This document shows, one piece after another, positions 21,578 to 30,424 of a DNA stretch of 64,000 bases (the first letter of the stretch is position 1; the number at the start of each line of letters is the position of its first letter). A program made the translations under genes and the position numbers. This DNA is from Clostridiales bacterium. GTDB taxonomy: Bacteria > Bacillota > Clostridia > Oscillospirales > Oscillospiraceae. The stretch covers positions 34,300 to 98,299 of the forward strand of contig JAJPXB010000043.1 of assembly GCA_021205695.1 (NCBI GenBank). The letters run 5' to 3'. The notes beneath the pieces are model-generated. The model was not told the DNA's origin, did no database searches, and worked only from the letters and a program-made list of their open reading frames with translations.

Positions 21578-22492
21578 ATGGCGATAACCTATAATAATCT
21601 CTACCTGGAGCTGCGCCAGTCCTTCCGTCTGGCGGGCATCGAGGCCGCCTCCCTGGAGGCCCGGGAGCTGGTCTGCCACGGGACGCATAAGACTGCCGAG
21701 CAGTTTTGGTCGTGCCTGAATTACTATGTACCCGCCCCGTCCGAGGCGGAGGTCCGGGCGCTGGCCCGGCGCCGACTGGAGGGGGAGCCTGCCGCCTATC
21801 TGCTGGGGGAGTGGAGCTTCTGCGGCCTGGATCTGGACGTGGACAATACGGTGCTCATCCCGCGGGCGGACACGGAGGTGGTGGCGGAGCTGGCGGCCAG
21901 CCGGGCCAGAGAGGCGGGAGACCATGCCAGAGTGCTGGATCTCTGCGCCGGAACCGGCTGTATCGGACTGGCGGTGGCGACCTGGGCCAAAAACTGCCGG
22001 GTGGTGCTGGGGGACAGCTCTCCGGACGCTGTACGGGTCTGCAACCAGAATATCCGCCGCTGCGGCCTCCGGTCCGGCGTCACCTGCTTTCCGGTGAACG
22101 CCCTGGAGGAGCCGCCCCGGCAGCTGTGGGACTTCGACATTATCGTCTCCAACCCGCCCTACATCCCCTCCGGGGACATCAACGGCCTGGACCGCTCCGT
22201 CCGGGACTATGAGCCTCATCTGGCCCTGGACGGGGGCGCAGACGGCCTGGATTTCTACCGGGCCATTGCCCGGAAGTGGAAAAAAGCGCTCCGGGCGGAC
22301 GGCTGGCTCATCTTCGAAGTAGGCGTCGGACAGGCAGGGGCCGTGGAGGATATTCTCACCGCCCAGGGCTTCGTCAATGTGGCCAGCTACCCGGACACCC
22401 GGGAGATCCTGCGGGTGGTGGAGGGCCAGTGGCGATCCCGGACGGACGCAGAACAAACGCGATCACAGTCCGGTTTATTGGACGATCAATAG
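21578..22492 (+). CDS. prmC: Peptide chain release factor N5-glutamine methyltransferase
   Basis: VLDLCAGTGCIGLAVA, IVSNPPYIPSGD, HemK-family organisation. Confidence 0.93.
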   Translation: MAITYNNLYLELRQSFRLAGIEAASLEARELVCHGTHKTAEQFWSCLNYYVPAPSEAEVRALARRRLEGEPAAYLLGEWSFCGLDLDVDNTVLIPRADTEVVAELAASRAREAGDHARVLDLCAGTGCIGLAVATWAKNCRVVLGDSSPDAVRVCNQNIRRCGLRSGVTCFPVNALEEPPRQLWDFDIIVSNPPYIPSGDINGLDRSVRDYEPHLALDGGADGLDFYRAIARKWKKALRADGWLIFEVGVGQAGAVEDILTAQGFVNVASYPDTREILRVVEGQWRSRTDAEQTRSQSGLLDDQ

Positions 22493-22533
22493 GGTAATAT
22501 TCAGTCAAACACATAGAGAGGAAGAATCAAGCT

Positions 22534-23712
22534 ATGGCAGCAAAGAAGCAACCGGCGATCCGCCCCGCGGCCCCCGCCAGCGACAAGAAAAAGGCACTGG
22601 AAACCGCCGTGGCCCAGATCGAGCGGGCCTACGGCAAGGGCTCCATTATGCGTCTCGGGGACAACACCTCCATTCAGGTGGAGAGTATCCCCACCGGCTC
22701 TCTGGGGCTGGACCTGGCCCTGGGCATCGGCGGCCTCCCCAGAGGCCGCATTGTGGAGATCTACGGTCCGGAGTCCTCTGGCAAGACCACCCTGGCCCTG
22801 CACGTCGTGGCGGAGGCCCAGAAGCTGGGGGGCGAGGTGGCCTATATCGACGCCGAGCACGCCATGGACCCCACCTATGCCCGGGCGCTGGGGGTGGACA
22901 TCGATTCCATGCTCATCTCCCAGCCGGACACGGGCGAGCAGGGACTGGAGATCACCGATCAGCTGGTTCGCTCCGGAGCCATCGACGTGGTGGTGGTGGA
23001 CTCTGTAGCCGCTCTGGTGCCCCGCGCGGAGATCGAGGGGGAGATGGGTGACAGCTACGTCGGCCTCCATGCACGACTTATGAGCCAGGCGCTGCGCAAG
23101 CTCACCGGCTCCATCGGTAAGACCAACTGTATCTGCATCTTTATCAACCAGCTCCGTGAAAAGGTGGGCGTGATTTACGGCAACCCGGAGGTCACCACCG
23201 GCGGACGGGCGCTGAAGTTCTACTCTTCCGTCCGCATCGAGGTGCGCCGTGTCCAGACCTTAAAGGTGGGGGACGACCTGATCGGCAACCACACCCGGGC
23301 GAAGGTCGTCAAAAACAAGGTGGCGCCTCCCTTCCGTGAGGCGGAGTTCGACATCATGTACGGCACCGGCATCTCCAAGGAGGGCGAAATCGTTGACCTG
23401 GCCGCCCAGCTGGGCCTGATCGAGAAGTCCGGCTCCTGGTATGCCATGGGGGAGACCCGTCTGGGCCAGGGCAGGGACGCTGCCAAGCAGTATATGACAG
23501 ATCATCCGGACGTGGCCGCCGAGCTGGAAAAGCAGATTCGGGCTAACGCCTACAAGCTGATGAGCCGTCAGTCCATGGTGGCTGCCAGAGCCGCCGGACG
23601 GGTCCCGGCAGAGGAACCGGACGCCGAACCGGCCCCCGCCGCCCCGTCTGCGGCCGGCAGGAAGCCGGTCCAGGACGAGCTGGACATCTCCGCCGAGGAC
23701 TTTGAAGGCTGA
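22534..23712 (+). CDS. recA: Recombinase RecA
   Basis: [62 protein letters not shown]. Confidence 0.98.
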   Translation: MAAKKQPAIRPAAPASDKKKALETAVAQIERAYGKGSIMRLGDNTSIQVESIPTGSLGLDLALGIGGLPRGRIVEIYGPESSGKTTLALHVVAEAQKLGGEVAYIDAEHAMDPTYARALGVDIDSMLISQPDTGEQGLEITDQLVRSGAIDVVVVDSVAALVPRAEIEGEMGDSYVGLHARLMSQALRKLTGSIGKTNCICIFINQLREKVGVIYGNPEVTTGGRALKFYSSVRIEVRRVQTLKVGDDLIGNHTRAKVVKNKVAPPFREAEFDIMYGTGISKEGEIVDLAAQLGLIEKSGSWYAMGETRLGQGRDAAKQYMTDHPDVAAELEKQIRANAYKLMSRQSMVAARAAGRVPAEEPDAEPAPAAPSAAGRKPVQDELDISAEDFEG

Positions 23713-24338
23713 TGCCGAAGGTCGATCGGGTAGAACCCTCCAAGCACGTCAGGGGCAGATTCCTGGTTTTCCTGGACACCGGCTCTCTCATCAAGGTGGG
23801 GGAGCAGGAGTTGCTGGACTTTGGGCTTCGCCCCGGTCTGGAGCTGGAGGGGGAGGCGCTACAGCGGCTGATCGCCAGCAGCGAAGACACCTCCGCCCGG
23901 GAGCGGGCGGCCCGGATGATCGGGGCAAGACCCCTCTCCAGGGCGGAGCTGATCGATAAGCTGGTCGCCAAAGGGGAGGGCCGTGCCCAGGCGGAGCGGG
24001 CCGCCGACCGGCTGGAGGAGCTGGGCGCGCTCAACGATGGAGAATACGCCAGGACGGTGGTTCGTCACTATGACCGGATGGGCTACGGGCCGCAAAAGCT
24101 CCGGGAGGAGCTGTACCGGCGGAAAATCCCCCGGGATCGCTGGGCCGAGGCGCTGGCCGAGGCCCGGCCGGAGGAGGAGGCCGCGGCGGACTACCTTGCC
24201 TCCAAACGTTCGGGCATACCTTCCGACCCCCGCAGCTTTCAGCGGCAGGCCAACGCCCTGCGCCGCAGGGGCTTCTCCTGGCAGGCTATCCGGGCGGTGA
24301 TGGGCGCCTGCCCCGTCGGGGAGGACGGCTGGGAATGA
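23712..24338 (+). CDS. recX: Regulatory protein RecX
   Basis: Directly downstream of recA; RPLSRAELIDKLVAKG, LNDGEYARTVVRHYDRMGYGPQKLREELYRRKIPRD. Confidence 0.9.
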   Translation: MPKVDRVEPSKHVRGRFLVFLDTGSLIKVGEQELLDFGLRPGLELEGEALQRLIASSEDTSARERAARMIGARPLSRAELIDKLVAKGEGRAQAERAADRLEELGALNDGEYARTVVRHYDRMGYGPQKLREELYRRKIPRDRWAEALAEARPEEEAAADYLASKRSGIPSDPRSFQRQANALRRRGFSWQAIRAVMGACPVGEDGWE

Positions 24339-24458
24339 CGGCAGCCCAATCCGGTTCGGATTTGTGAAATAAAGGTAAATTTGGACATCCTTTGGGAGCT
24401 GAGGCTTTACCTCGGCTCCCAAATCTGCTATACTGGCGGGAGTGAAGGAGTGATTCCA

Positions 24459-25799
24459 TTGGGCTATTCCATCGCCTTTATCAGCCTTGGCTGTGATAAA
24501 AACCGGGTCAACTGCGAGCAGATGGCCGCTCTGGTGCAGGATGCGGGCCACTTCGTGGTGGACGAGCCGGAGGGGGCCGACCTCTGCGTCATCAACACCT
24601 GCGGCTTTATCGACGCCGCCAAAGAGGAGGCTATCGCCAATATCCTGGAGATGGCGGCGCTGAAGGAGCAGGGCTTGCTGAAAAAGATCCTGGTCACCGG
24701 CTGCCTCTCCCAGCGCTACCGGGAGGAGATATGGGAGGAGCTGCCCGAGGTGGACGGCCTTCTGGGTACCGGGAGCTACACCGACATCGTGGCCGCTGTG
24801 GAGGAGGTCATGGGGGAAAAGCGGCCGGAGTATTTCGGAGACATCAACGATACCTTTGAGGACGGAGACCGGATGGTTTCCACCAACCCCTGGACGGCGT
24901 ATCTGAAGATCGCCGAGGGCTGCTCCAACCGGTGCGCCTTCTGCGTCATCCCCAGCCTGCGGGGGAGGTATCGCAGCCGCTCTATGGAGTCCATCCTGGC
25001 CGAGGCCCGTGTCCTTGCGGACGGTGGGGTGAAGGAGCTGATCCTCATCGCCCAGGACGTGAGCCGTTACGGCAAGGAGCGGTACGGGCGGTATATGCTG
25101 CCCCAGCTGCTCACCGAGCTGTGCAAGATGGATTTCCACTGGATACGGCTCCACTACCTCTACCCGGACGCCATCACCGACGAGCTGATCGACGTCATGG
25201 CCCGGGAGGAAAAGGTCGTCAACTATGTGGACGTGCCCATCCAGCACATCAATGACCGCATTCTGACCGCCATGTGTCGCCGGGGGAGCAAGGCCCAGAT
25301 CACGGAGCTGTTGCACACTCTGCGCCGCCGTCTGCCGGGGGTGGTCATCCGCACCAGCCTGATCTGCGGGCTCCCCGGGGAGAGCGAGGCGGAGTTTGAC
25401 GAGCTGTGCCGGTTCCTCCGGGAGGAGCAGCTGGAGCGGGCAGGGGTGTTCCAGTTCTCCCTGGAGGAGGGCACCCCCGCCGCCGCCATGCCAGACCAGG
25501 TCCCGGCGGAGACTGCACAGCGACGGGTAGAGCTGCTCACCGACCTCCAGAGTCGGGTCATGGACCGGTGGAACGAGGCGCACCTGGGCCAGGTGGTAGA
25601 GGTCCTCTGCGAGGGCTTTGACGAGGAGATGGGCTGCTGGGCCGGACGAACCTATGCCGACTCCCCGGGCATCGATGGCACGGTGTACTTCACCGCAGCC
25701 GGGGCGGTACCGGCAGGTACCTTCGTTCCGGTGTTGCTCACCGGTACAGAGGACGGAGAGCTGATGGGGGAGATCGACGATTGGGAGGAGACGCGATGA
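24459..25799 (+). CDS. rimO: Ribosomal protein S12 methylthiotransferase RimO
   Basis: IAFISLGCDKNRVNCEQM, GCSNRCAFCVIPSLRGRYRSR, C-terminal TRAM; TTG start proposed behind AAGGAG. Confidence 0.93.
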   Translation: MGYSIAFISLGCDKNRVNCEQMAALVQDAGHFVVDEPEGADLCVINTCGFIDAAKEEAIANILEMAALKEQGLLKKILVTGCLSQRYREEIWEELPEVDGLLGTGSYTDIVAAVEEVMGEKRPEYFGDINDTFEDGDRMVSTNPWTAYLKIAEGCSNRCAFCVIPSLRGRYRSRSMESILAEARVLADGGVKELILIAQDVSRYGKERYGRYMLPQLLTELCKMDFHWIRLHYLYPDAITDELIDVMAREEKVVNYVDVPIQHINDRILTAMCRRGSKAQITELLHTLRRRLPGVVIRTSLICGLPGESEAEFDELCRFLREEQLERAGVFQFSLEEGTPAAAMPDQVPAETAQRRVELLTDLQSRVMDRWNEAHLGQVVEVLCEGFDEEMGCWAGRTYADSPGIDGTVYFTAAGAVPAGTFVPVLLTGTEDGELMGEIDDWEETR

Positions 25800-26323
25800 A
25801 CACGGCAAATAAGATCACCATCTTTCGTGTGATCCTCATCCCTGTTTTTGTGGTCGTCTGTTATCTGGAAGCGCCCGTCGCCCAGTGGGTGGCACTGGGC
25901 CTGTTCATCGTCGCCAGCCTCAGCGATTTCGTGGACGGCTACATCGCACGAAACTATGATCAGGTCACTGACTTTGGAAAATTCCTCGACCCCATCGCGG
26001 ACAAGCTGCTGGTGACCTCTGCCATGCTGATCTTCGTGGAGCAGGGGCGGATGCCCGCATGGGTGCTGTTGTGCGTCATTGCCCGGGAGTTCGCCGTCTC
26101 CGCGCTCCGCCTGGTGGCGGTGGACAACGGACGGGTCATTGCCGCCGGCTGGTCGGGCAAGGTCAAGACCGCCTGCACCATGGTGGGCATCTGCCTGATG
26201 CTGGCCTTCGACCAATGGGAGGCGCTGGACGCAGTGGTGAACGCCGTTATCCTTGCAACCACCGTCTACTCCGGCGTGGAGTATTTCTGGAAGAACCGGG
26301 ACGCCCTGAATCCCGGCAAGTGA
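25796..26323 (+). CDS. pgsA: CDP-diacylglycerol-glycerol-3-phosphate 3-phosphatidyltransferase
   Basis: NKITIFRVILIPVFV; SDFVDGYIARNYDQVTDFGKFLDPIADKLLV (CDP-alcohol phosphotransferase motif). Confidence 0.95.
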   Translation: MNTANKITIFRVILIPVFVVVCYLEAPVAQWVALGLFIVASLSDFVDGYIARNYDQVTDFGKFLDPIADKLLVTSAMLIFVEQGRMPAWVLLCVIAREFAVSALRLVAVDNGRVIAAGWSGKVKTACTMVGICLMLAFDQWEALDAVVNAVILATTVYSGVEYFWKNRDALNPGK

Positions 26324-26629
26324 CCGGACAAATCGTTTCCGCGGGATACGGCGCCGGGACTGCATCAGATGCGTCTCTGCGGTTGGAAAGCGCACAAATA
26401 AAAGGCTTAATTAATTGCTGCGGAAAAAGAGCCTTTTGCAGCGGGGGAGAGGACGTCCTTCTCCTGCTTTCTGAAAATTCTTTCAGAATCCGCCGGGAGA
26501 GACAGCTTGTATAAAAAGCAGGACTAAACGGCCCCGGAGCTGACAGAAATTTCCAGATGGCTTCTGGGCGGCGGCAAAATTTTCCCCGGACGGATTGACA
26601 CCAACGGGGAGAGATGATAGTATAATAAA

Positions 26630-26850
26630 ACAGTAAATCGCGTGGAAGGGGAAGAGTAGCGCAGAACTGCCAGCCAGCGAGGACGGGCCAGCGGATGGAA
26701 GCCTGTCTCTGGACGACTGCGTGAACGTGCGCCCCGGAGCGGGAGGGTAATGCCTCCGGAGGCCGCCGTTACCGGCTATCGAGTGATAAACGAGAGTGGA
26801 ACCGCGGTTTGACATCGCCTCTTGCCTTTCTGGGGCAGGAGGCGTTTTTA
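26630..26850 (+). ncRNA. T-box leader, Cys-type, upstream of cysE-cysS
   Basis: T-box GAGTGGAACCGCGG (26795-26808), stem I start GGAAGAGTAGCGCAG, terminator CGCCTCTTGCC...GGCAGGAGGCGTTTTT; UGGA matches U73-CCA of tRNA-Cys. Confidence 0.88.
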
Positions 26851-26883
26851 ATGCCCAAACCGCTGATGATGGAGCGAATGTAG

Positions 26884-27570
26884 ATGAAACTGTTTCAAAG
26901 ACTGAGCGAACTGCTGGGAGCCTATCAGGCCAGAGATCCCGCCGCCCGGGGCAAGCTGGAGATTTTCCTGCTCTATCCCGGCGTCCTGGCCACGATTTAT
27001 TACCGCCTGGCTCATTTCCTTCACATCCATGGCCTGCGATTCCTGGCCCGGTGTATCTCCCAGTGGGCCAGATTCTGGACGGGCATTGAAATACATCCGG
27101 GAGCCACCATTGGCCGCCGCCTGGTCATCGATCACGGTATGGGCATCGTCATCGGCGAGACGGCGGAGCTGGGGGACGACGTTCTCCTCTATCAGGGCGT
27201 GACCCTGGGGGGGACCGGCAAGGACCAGGGCAAGCGCCACCCCACCATCGGCAACAATGTGCTCATCGGCTCCGGAGCCAAGGTGCTCGGCCCCTTTAAG
27301 GTGGGGGACGGGGCGCGCATCGCCGCCAACGCGGTGGTGCTCCAGGAGATTCCGCCGGACTCCACCGCCGTGGGCGTCCCCGCCCATGTGGTGAAAACCT
27401 CCGGCCAGCGGGTGGCCTATGCCAGCAATGTGGATCAGATCCACGTCACCGACCCCGTGGCCGAGACTATGAAATCCCTGCTCTCCCGGGTGGAGTTCCT
27501 GGAGCAGCAGATGGACGAACAGTATTTGCACAATCAGCAGAGACAGGAAGCTGAACAGGAGGAGCAGTAA
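26884..27570 (+). CDS. cysE: Serine O-acetyltransferase
   Basis: Hexapeptide-repeat acyltransferase: GIEIHPGATIGRRLVIDHGMGIVIGETAELGDDVLLYQGVTLGGTGK. Confidence 0.95.
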   Translation: MKLFQRLSELLGAYQARDPAARGKLEIFLLYPGVLATIYYRLAHFLHIHGLRFLARCISQWARFWTGIEIHPGATIGRRLVIDHGMGIVIGETAELGDDVLLYQGVTLGGTGKDQGKRHPTIGNNVLIGSGAKVLGPFKVGDGARIAANAVVLQEIPPDSTAVGVPAHVVKTSGQRVAYASNVDQIHVTDPVAETMKSLLSRVEFLEQQMDEQYLHNQQRQEAEQEEQ

Positions 27571-28979
27571 TGGAAATCTTTAACTCTATGACCCGCCGCA
27601 AGGAGGAATTCGTCCCCATCGAGGAGGGCAAGGTGCGTATGTACGCCTGCGGCCCCACCGTCTACAATCTCATCCACGTGGGCAACGCCCGACCCATTAT
27701 CCTGTTTGACGTGCTCCGGCGCTATCTGGAGTACCGGGGCTATCAGGTGACTTTTGTCCAGAACTTCACCGATGTGGACGATAAGATCATCAAACGGGCC
27801 AACGAGGAGGGCATTTCCAGCCAGGAGGTGGCGGAGAAGTATATTAAGGAGTACTTTGTTGACGCCCGGGGGCTGGGGGTGCGTCCCGCCACCATCCACC
27901 CCAGAGCCACAGAGACCATGGACGAGATCATCGACCTGGTGCAGACCCTGGTGGACAAGGGCTATGCGTATTCGGTGCCCAGCGGCGACGTGTACTATCG
28001 CACTCTGAAATTCAAGGGCTACGGCAAGCTGTCCCATCAGCCCATCGAGGATCTGCTCTCCGGGGCGCGCATCGACGTCAATGACGAGAAGGAGAACCCT
28101 CTGGACTTCGCCCTGTGGAAAGCGGCCAAGCCCGGTGAGCCTGCATGGGACTCCCCCTGGGGCAAGGGCCGCCCCGGCTGGCACATCGAGTGCTCCGCCA
28201 TGAACCGGAAGTACCTGGGCAAGACCATCGACATCCACTGCGGCGGGGAGGATCTCCAGTTCCCTCACCACGAGAACGAGATCGCCCAGTCCGAGGCCGC
28301 CAACGATGCGCCTTTTGTCCACTACTGGATGCACAACGGGTTCCTGAACATCGACAACAAAAAGATGTCCAAGTCCCAGGGCAATTTCTTCACCGTCAGG
28401 GACGCCGCAGAGGCCTATGGGTATGAGCCCATCCGTCTGTTCATGCTCTCTGCCCATTACCGTACTCCTTTGAATTACTCCGCGGAGTCTCTCCAGCAGG
28501 CACAGGCCGCCCTGGAGCGGCTGTACTCCGCCCGGGATAACCTGACCTTCCTGGCGGAAAACGGCGACGGGGATGGCCCCAACCAGGCGGAGCAGGCGGT
28601 ACTCGATGGGGCGGCGACCTATCGGGAGCGGTTTGACGCCGCCATGGACGACGATTTCAACACTGCCGACGCTGTATCCGTCCTCTTCGAGCTGGTCCGG
28701 GCGGCAAACCGGGCGGTGGCCCCGGAGCAGAAGCCCACCAGGGCGGGCGCAGCCGCACTGCTGAAGCTGGTGGAGGAGTTCACCGACGTTCTGGGCCTGC
28801 TCTATACCCGGGACGGGGAGGAGAGCCTGGACGATCAGGTGGAGGCCCTCATCGCCCGGCGTCAGGCCGCCCGGGCAGAAAAGAACTGGGCGGAGGCCGA
28901 CCGGATTCGGGACGAATTGAGAGAAATGGGGATAATTCTCAAGGATACCAAACAGGGCGTTCAGTGGAAAAAAGAGTGA
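27570..28979 (+). CDS. cysS: Cysteinyl-tRNA synthetase
   Basis: [48 protein letters not shown]. Confidence 0.97.
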   Translation: MEIFNSMTRRKEEFVPIEEGKVRMYACGPTVYNLIHVGNARPIILFDVLRRYLEYRGYQVTFVQNFTDVDDKIIKRANEEGISSQEVAEKYIKEYFVDARGLGVRPATIHPRATETMDEIIDLVQTLVDKGYAYSVPSGDVYYRTLKFKGYGKLSHQPIEDLLSGARIDVNDEKENPLDFALWKAAKPGEPAWDSPWGKGRPGWHIECSAMNRKYLGKTIDIHCGGEDLQFPHHENEIAQSEAANDAPFVHYWMHNGFLNIDNKKMSKSQGNFFTVRDAAEAYGYEPIRLFMLSAHYRTPLNYSAESLQQAQAALERLYSARDNLTFLAENGDGDGPNQAEQAVLDGAATYRERFDAAMDDDFNTADAVSVLFELVRAANRAVAPEQKPTRAGAAALLKLVEEFTDVLGLLYTRDGEESLDDQVEALIARRQAARAEKNWAEADRIRDELREMGIILKDTKQGVQWKKE

Positions 28980-29091
28980 TTGTACAAAATGTGAGCGGGG
29001 GAGGGGCGCACCTCTCCGCTCCCTCTTTGCTCCGGTTTTTTAGGGCGAAAAAAGTGTTCACTAAAATTTAAAAAATTTTCTGCGAAAACGG

Positions 29092-29120
29092 TTGACATTG
29101 GTAAAATGATGAATTATAAT
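29092..29120 (+). promoter_or_regulatory. Consensus sigma-A-type promoter
   Basis: TTGACA (29092-29097) - 17 bp - TATAAT (29115-29120). Confidence 0.8.
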
Positions 29121-29139
29121 AAACCCACTAACAAGTATA

Positions 29140-29230
29140 GGTTTGACGATGAGGCTGAGCTTGTGCGTTGGATTGGCTTTCCTGTGACAGGCTCAGCCAT
29201 GATGATGTGTACCCGGCCACGGTTCAAACC
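29140..29230 (+). promoter_or_regulatory. Structured 5' leader of unknown type
   Basis: Nested perfect stems GGTTTGA (29140-29146)/TCAAACC (29224-29230) and GGCTGAGC (29153-29160)/GCTCAGCC (29191-29198). Confidence 0.45.
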
Positions 29231-29258
29231 GATTGACTTGGCAAAGGAGTATGAGTCC

Positions 29259-29627
29259 ATGTTAAAGGAAAATGAAGGCAAGATCTTTGAGCTGCTGAAT
29301 GACGACGAGCTGGCGTCTAAGGTGATGGAGATCATCCGAGCAGACGAAGCAGAGCGCCGCGCCGCACTGGTGAGACGACAGAGCGAGGGCCTGCGCAACG
29401 CCCGGGAGCGTGGCGTCCGTCTGGGCCGTCCTCCTGCGAAGCGCCCCAGAAAGTTCCAGAGCATCTATACCATGTACTGCGATGAGAAGGTCAGCGCCCG
29501 TGCCGCCTCTCAGATGCTGGGCGTCTCTCCCGGCACCTTCAAGCGCTGGGTGCTGGAGGAGCAGAAGCGGGAGCAGGAGGGCAGCGTTGCCCAGCAGCCC
29601 GCTGAGAGCGAGTCCACCGAGGCTTAA
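29259..29627 (+). CDS. Small DNA-binding protein resembling the C-terminal HTH of serine resolvases, no catalytic domain
   Basis: GLRNARERGVRLGRPPAKRP...SARAASQMLGVSPGTFKRW; start placed at ATG 29259 (AAAGGAG 9 nt upstream) because the longer ORF start lies inside the promoter. Confidence 0.6.
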   Translation: MLKENEGKIFELLNDDELASKVMEIIRADEAERRAALVRRQSEGLRNARERGVRLGRPPAKRPRKFQSIYTMYCDEKVSARAASQMLGVSPGTFKRWVLEEQKREQEGSVAQQPAESESTEA

Positions 29628-29752
29628 GGGGATCCATTATTGACGCAGCTGCGGCGGTTCCGGAGATTCGGAGCCGCCGCTTTTCGATTTCTCTTTCCTT
29701 TTTTCTCAGTATCAGGTATACTGCTGATAGCGGACAAACGAGGTGAAAACCA

Positions 29753-30424
29753 TTGGAGCTGACAGCATCACAACTGAATGAGCGGGAGATCCTCCGCTAT
29801 CTGGGCTGCTCCGGCGAACCGCCGGAGGAGCTGCTCCGGGCCGTCCGGGAGGGGATCGCCCTGATTGCGGAGACGGCCCGGCCCAGGCAGATCTGGCGGC
29901 TGTTCGACCTGGAGGGCGCCCATCCCGTGGGTACCTCCGTCACCTTTCAGGGGGAGGATATCCGCCGCCACTTGCAGGGCTGCGACCAGGTCATCCTGAT
30001 GGCAGCCACGCTTGGCCCCGACGTGGAGACCCTGCTCCTCCGGGCGGAGGTGCGGGACATGGCCCAGGCGCTGGTGCTGGACTGCTGTGCCTCTGCCGGG
30101 GTGGAGGCGGTCTGTGACCGGCTGGAAGGCCGGCTCCGGGCGGAGTGGCGGGAGAAGGACAGATACCTGACCGACCGGTTCAGCCCCGGCTACGGGGATT
30201 TCCCCATCGGACAGCAGCCGGAGCTGTGCCGTCTGCTGGACACCCAGCGGCGTATCGGCCTGTCCCTGACCTCCAGCGGCATTATGGTGCCCCGGAAGTC
30301 GGTGACGGCAGTCCTGGGCATTGCAGACACGCCCCGGCATCGGCGGAGCCAGGGGTGTTTGGGCTGCGCTATGTACGACAACTGTGCCATGCGAAAAGGA
30401 GGGACTCCTTGTGGAGGACAATAA
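29753..30424 (+). CDS. Stand-alone methionine synthase activation/reactivation domain protein
   Basis: RFSPGYGDFPIGQQPELCRLLDTQRRIGLSLTSSGIMVPRKSVTAVLGI; immediately upstream of metH; TTG start. Confidence 0.85.
   Translation: MELTASQLNEREILRYLGCSGEPPEELLRAVREGIALIAETARPRQIWRLFDLEGAHPVGTSVTFQGEDIRRHLQGCDQVILMAATLGPDVETLLLRAEVRDMAQALVLDCCASAGVEAVCDRLEGRLRAEWREKDRYLTDRFSPGYGDFPIGQQPELCRLLDTQRRIGLSLTSSGIMVPRKSVTAVLGIADTPRHRRSQGCLGCAMYDNCAMRKGGTPCGGQ

Noticed and set aside
22493-22533. SOS box directly upstream of recA
   Set aside because: No CGAAC-N4-GTTCG-like sequence in the short gap; the boxes are at the DUF1385 promoter.
29106-29258. N-terminal extension of the resolvase-tail protein from ATG 29106
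   Set aside because: The ATG lies between the -35 and -10 of a perfect promoter, so it is upstream of the likely transcription start; a good RBS precedes ATG 29259.
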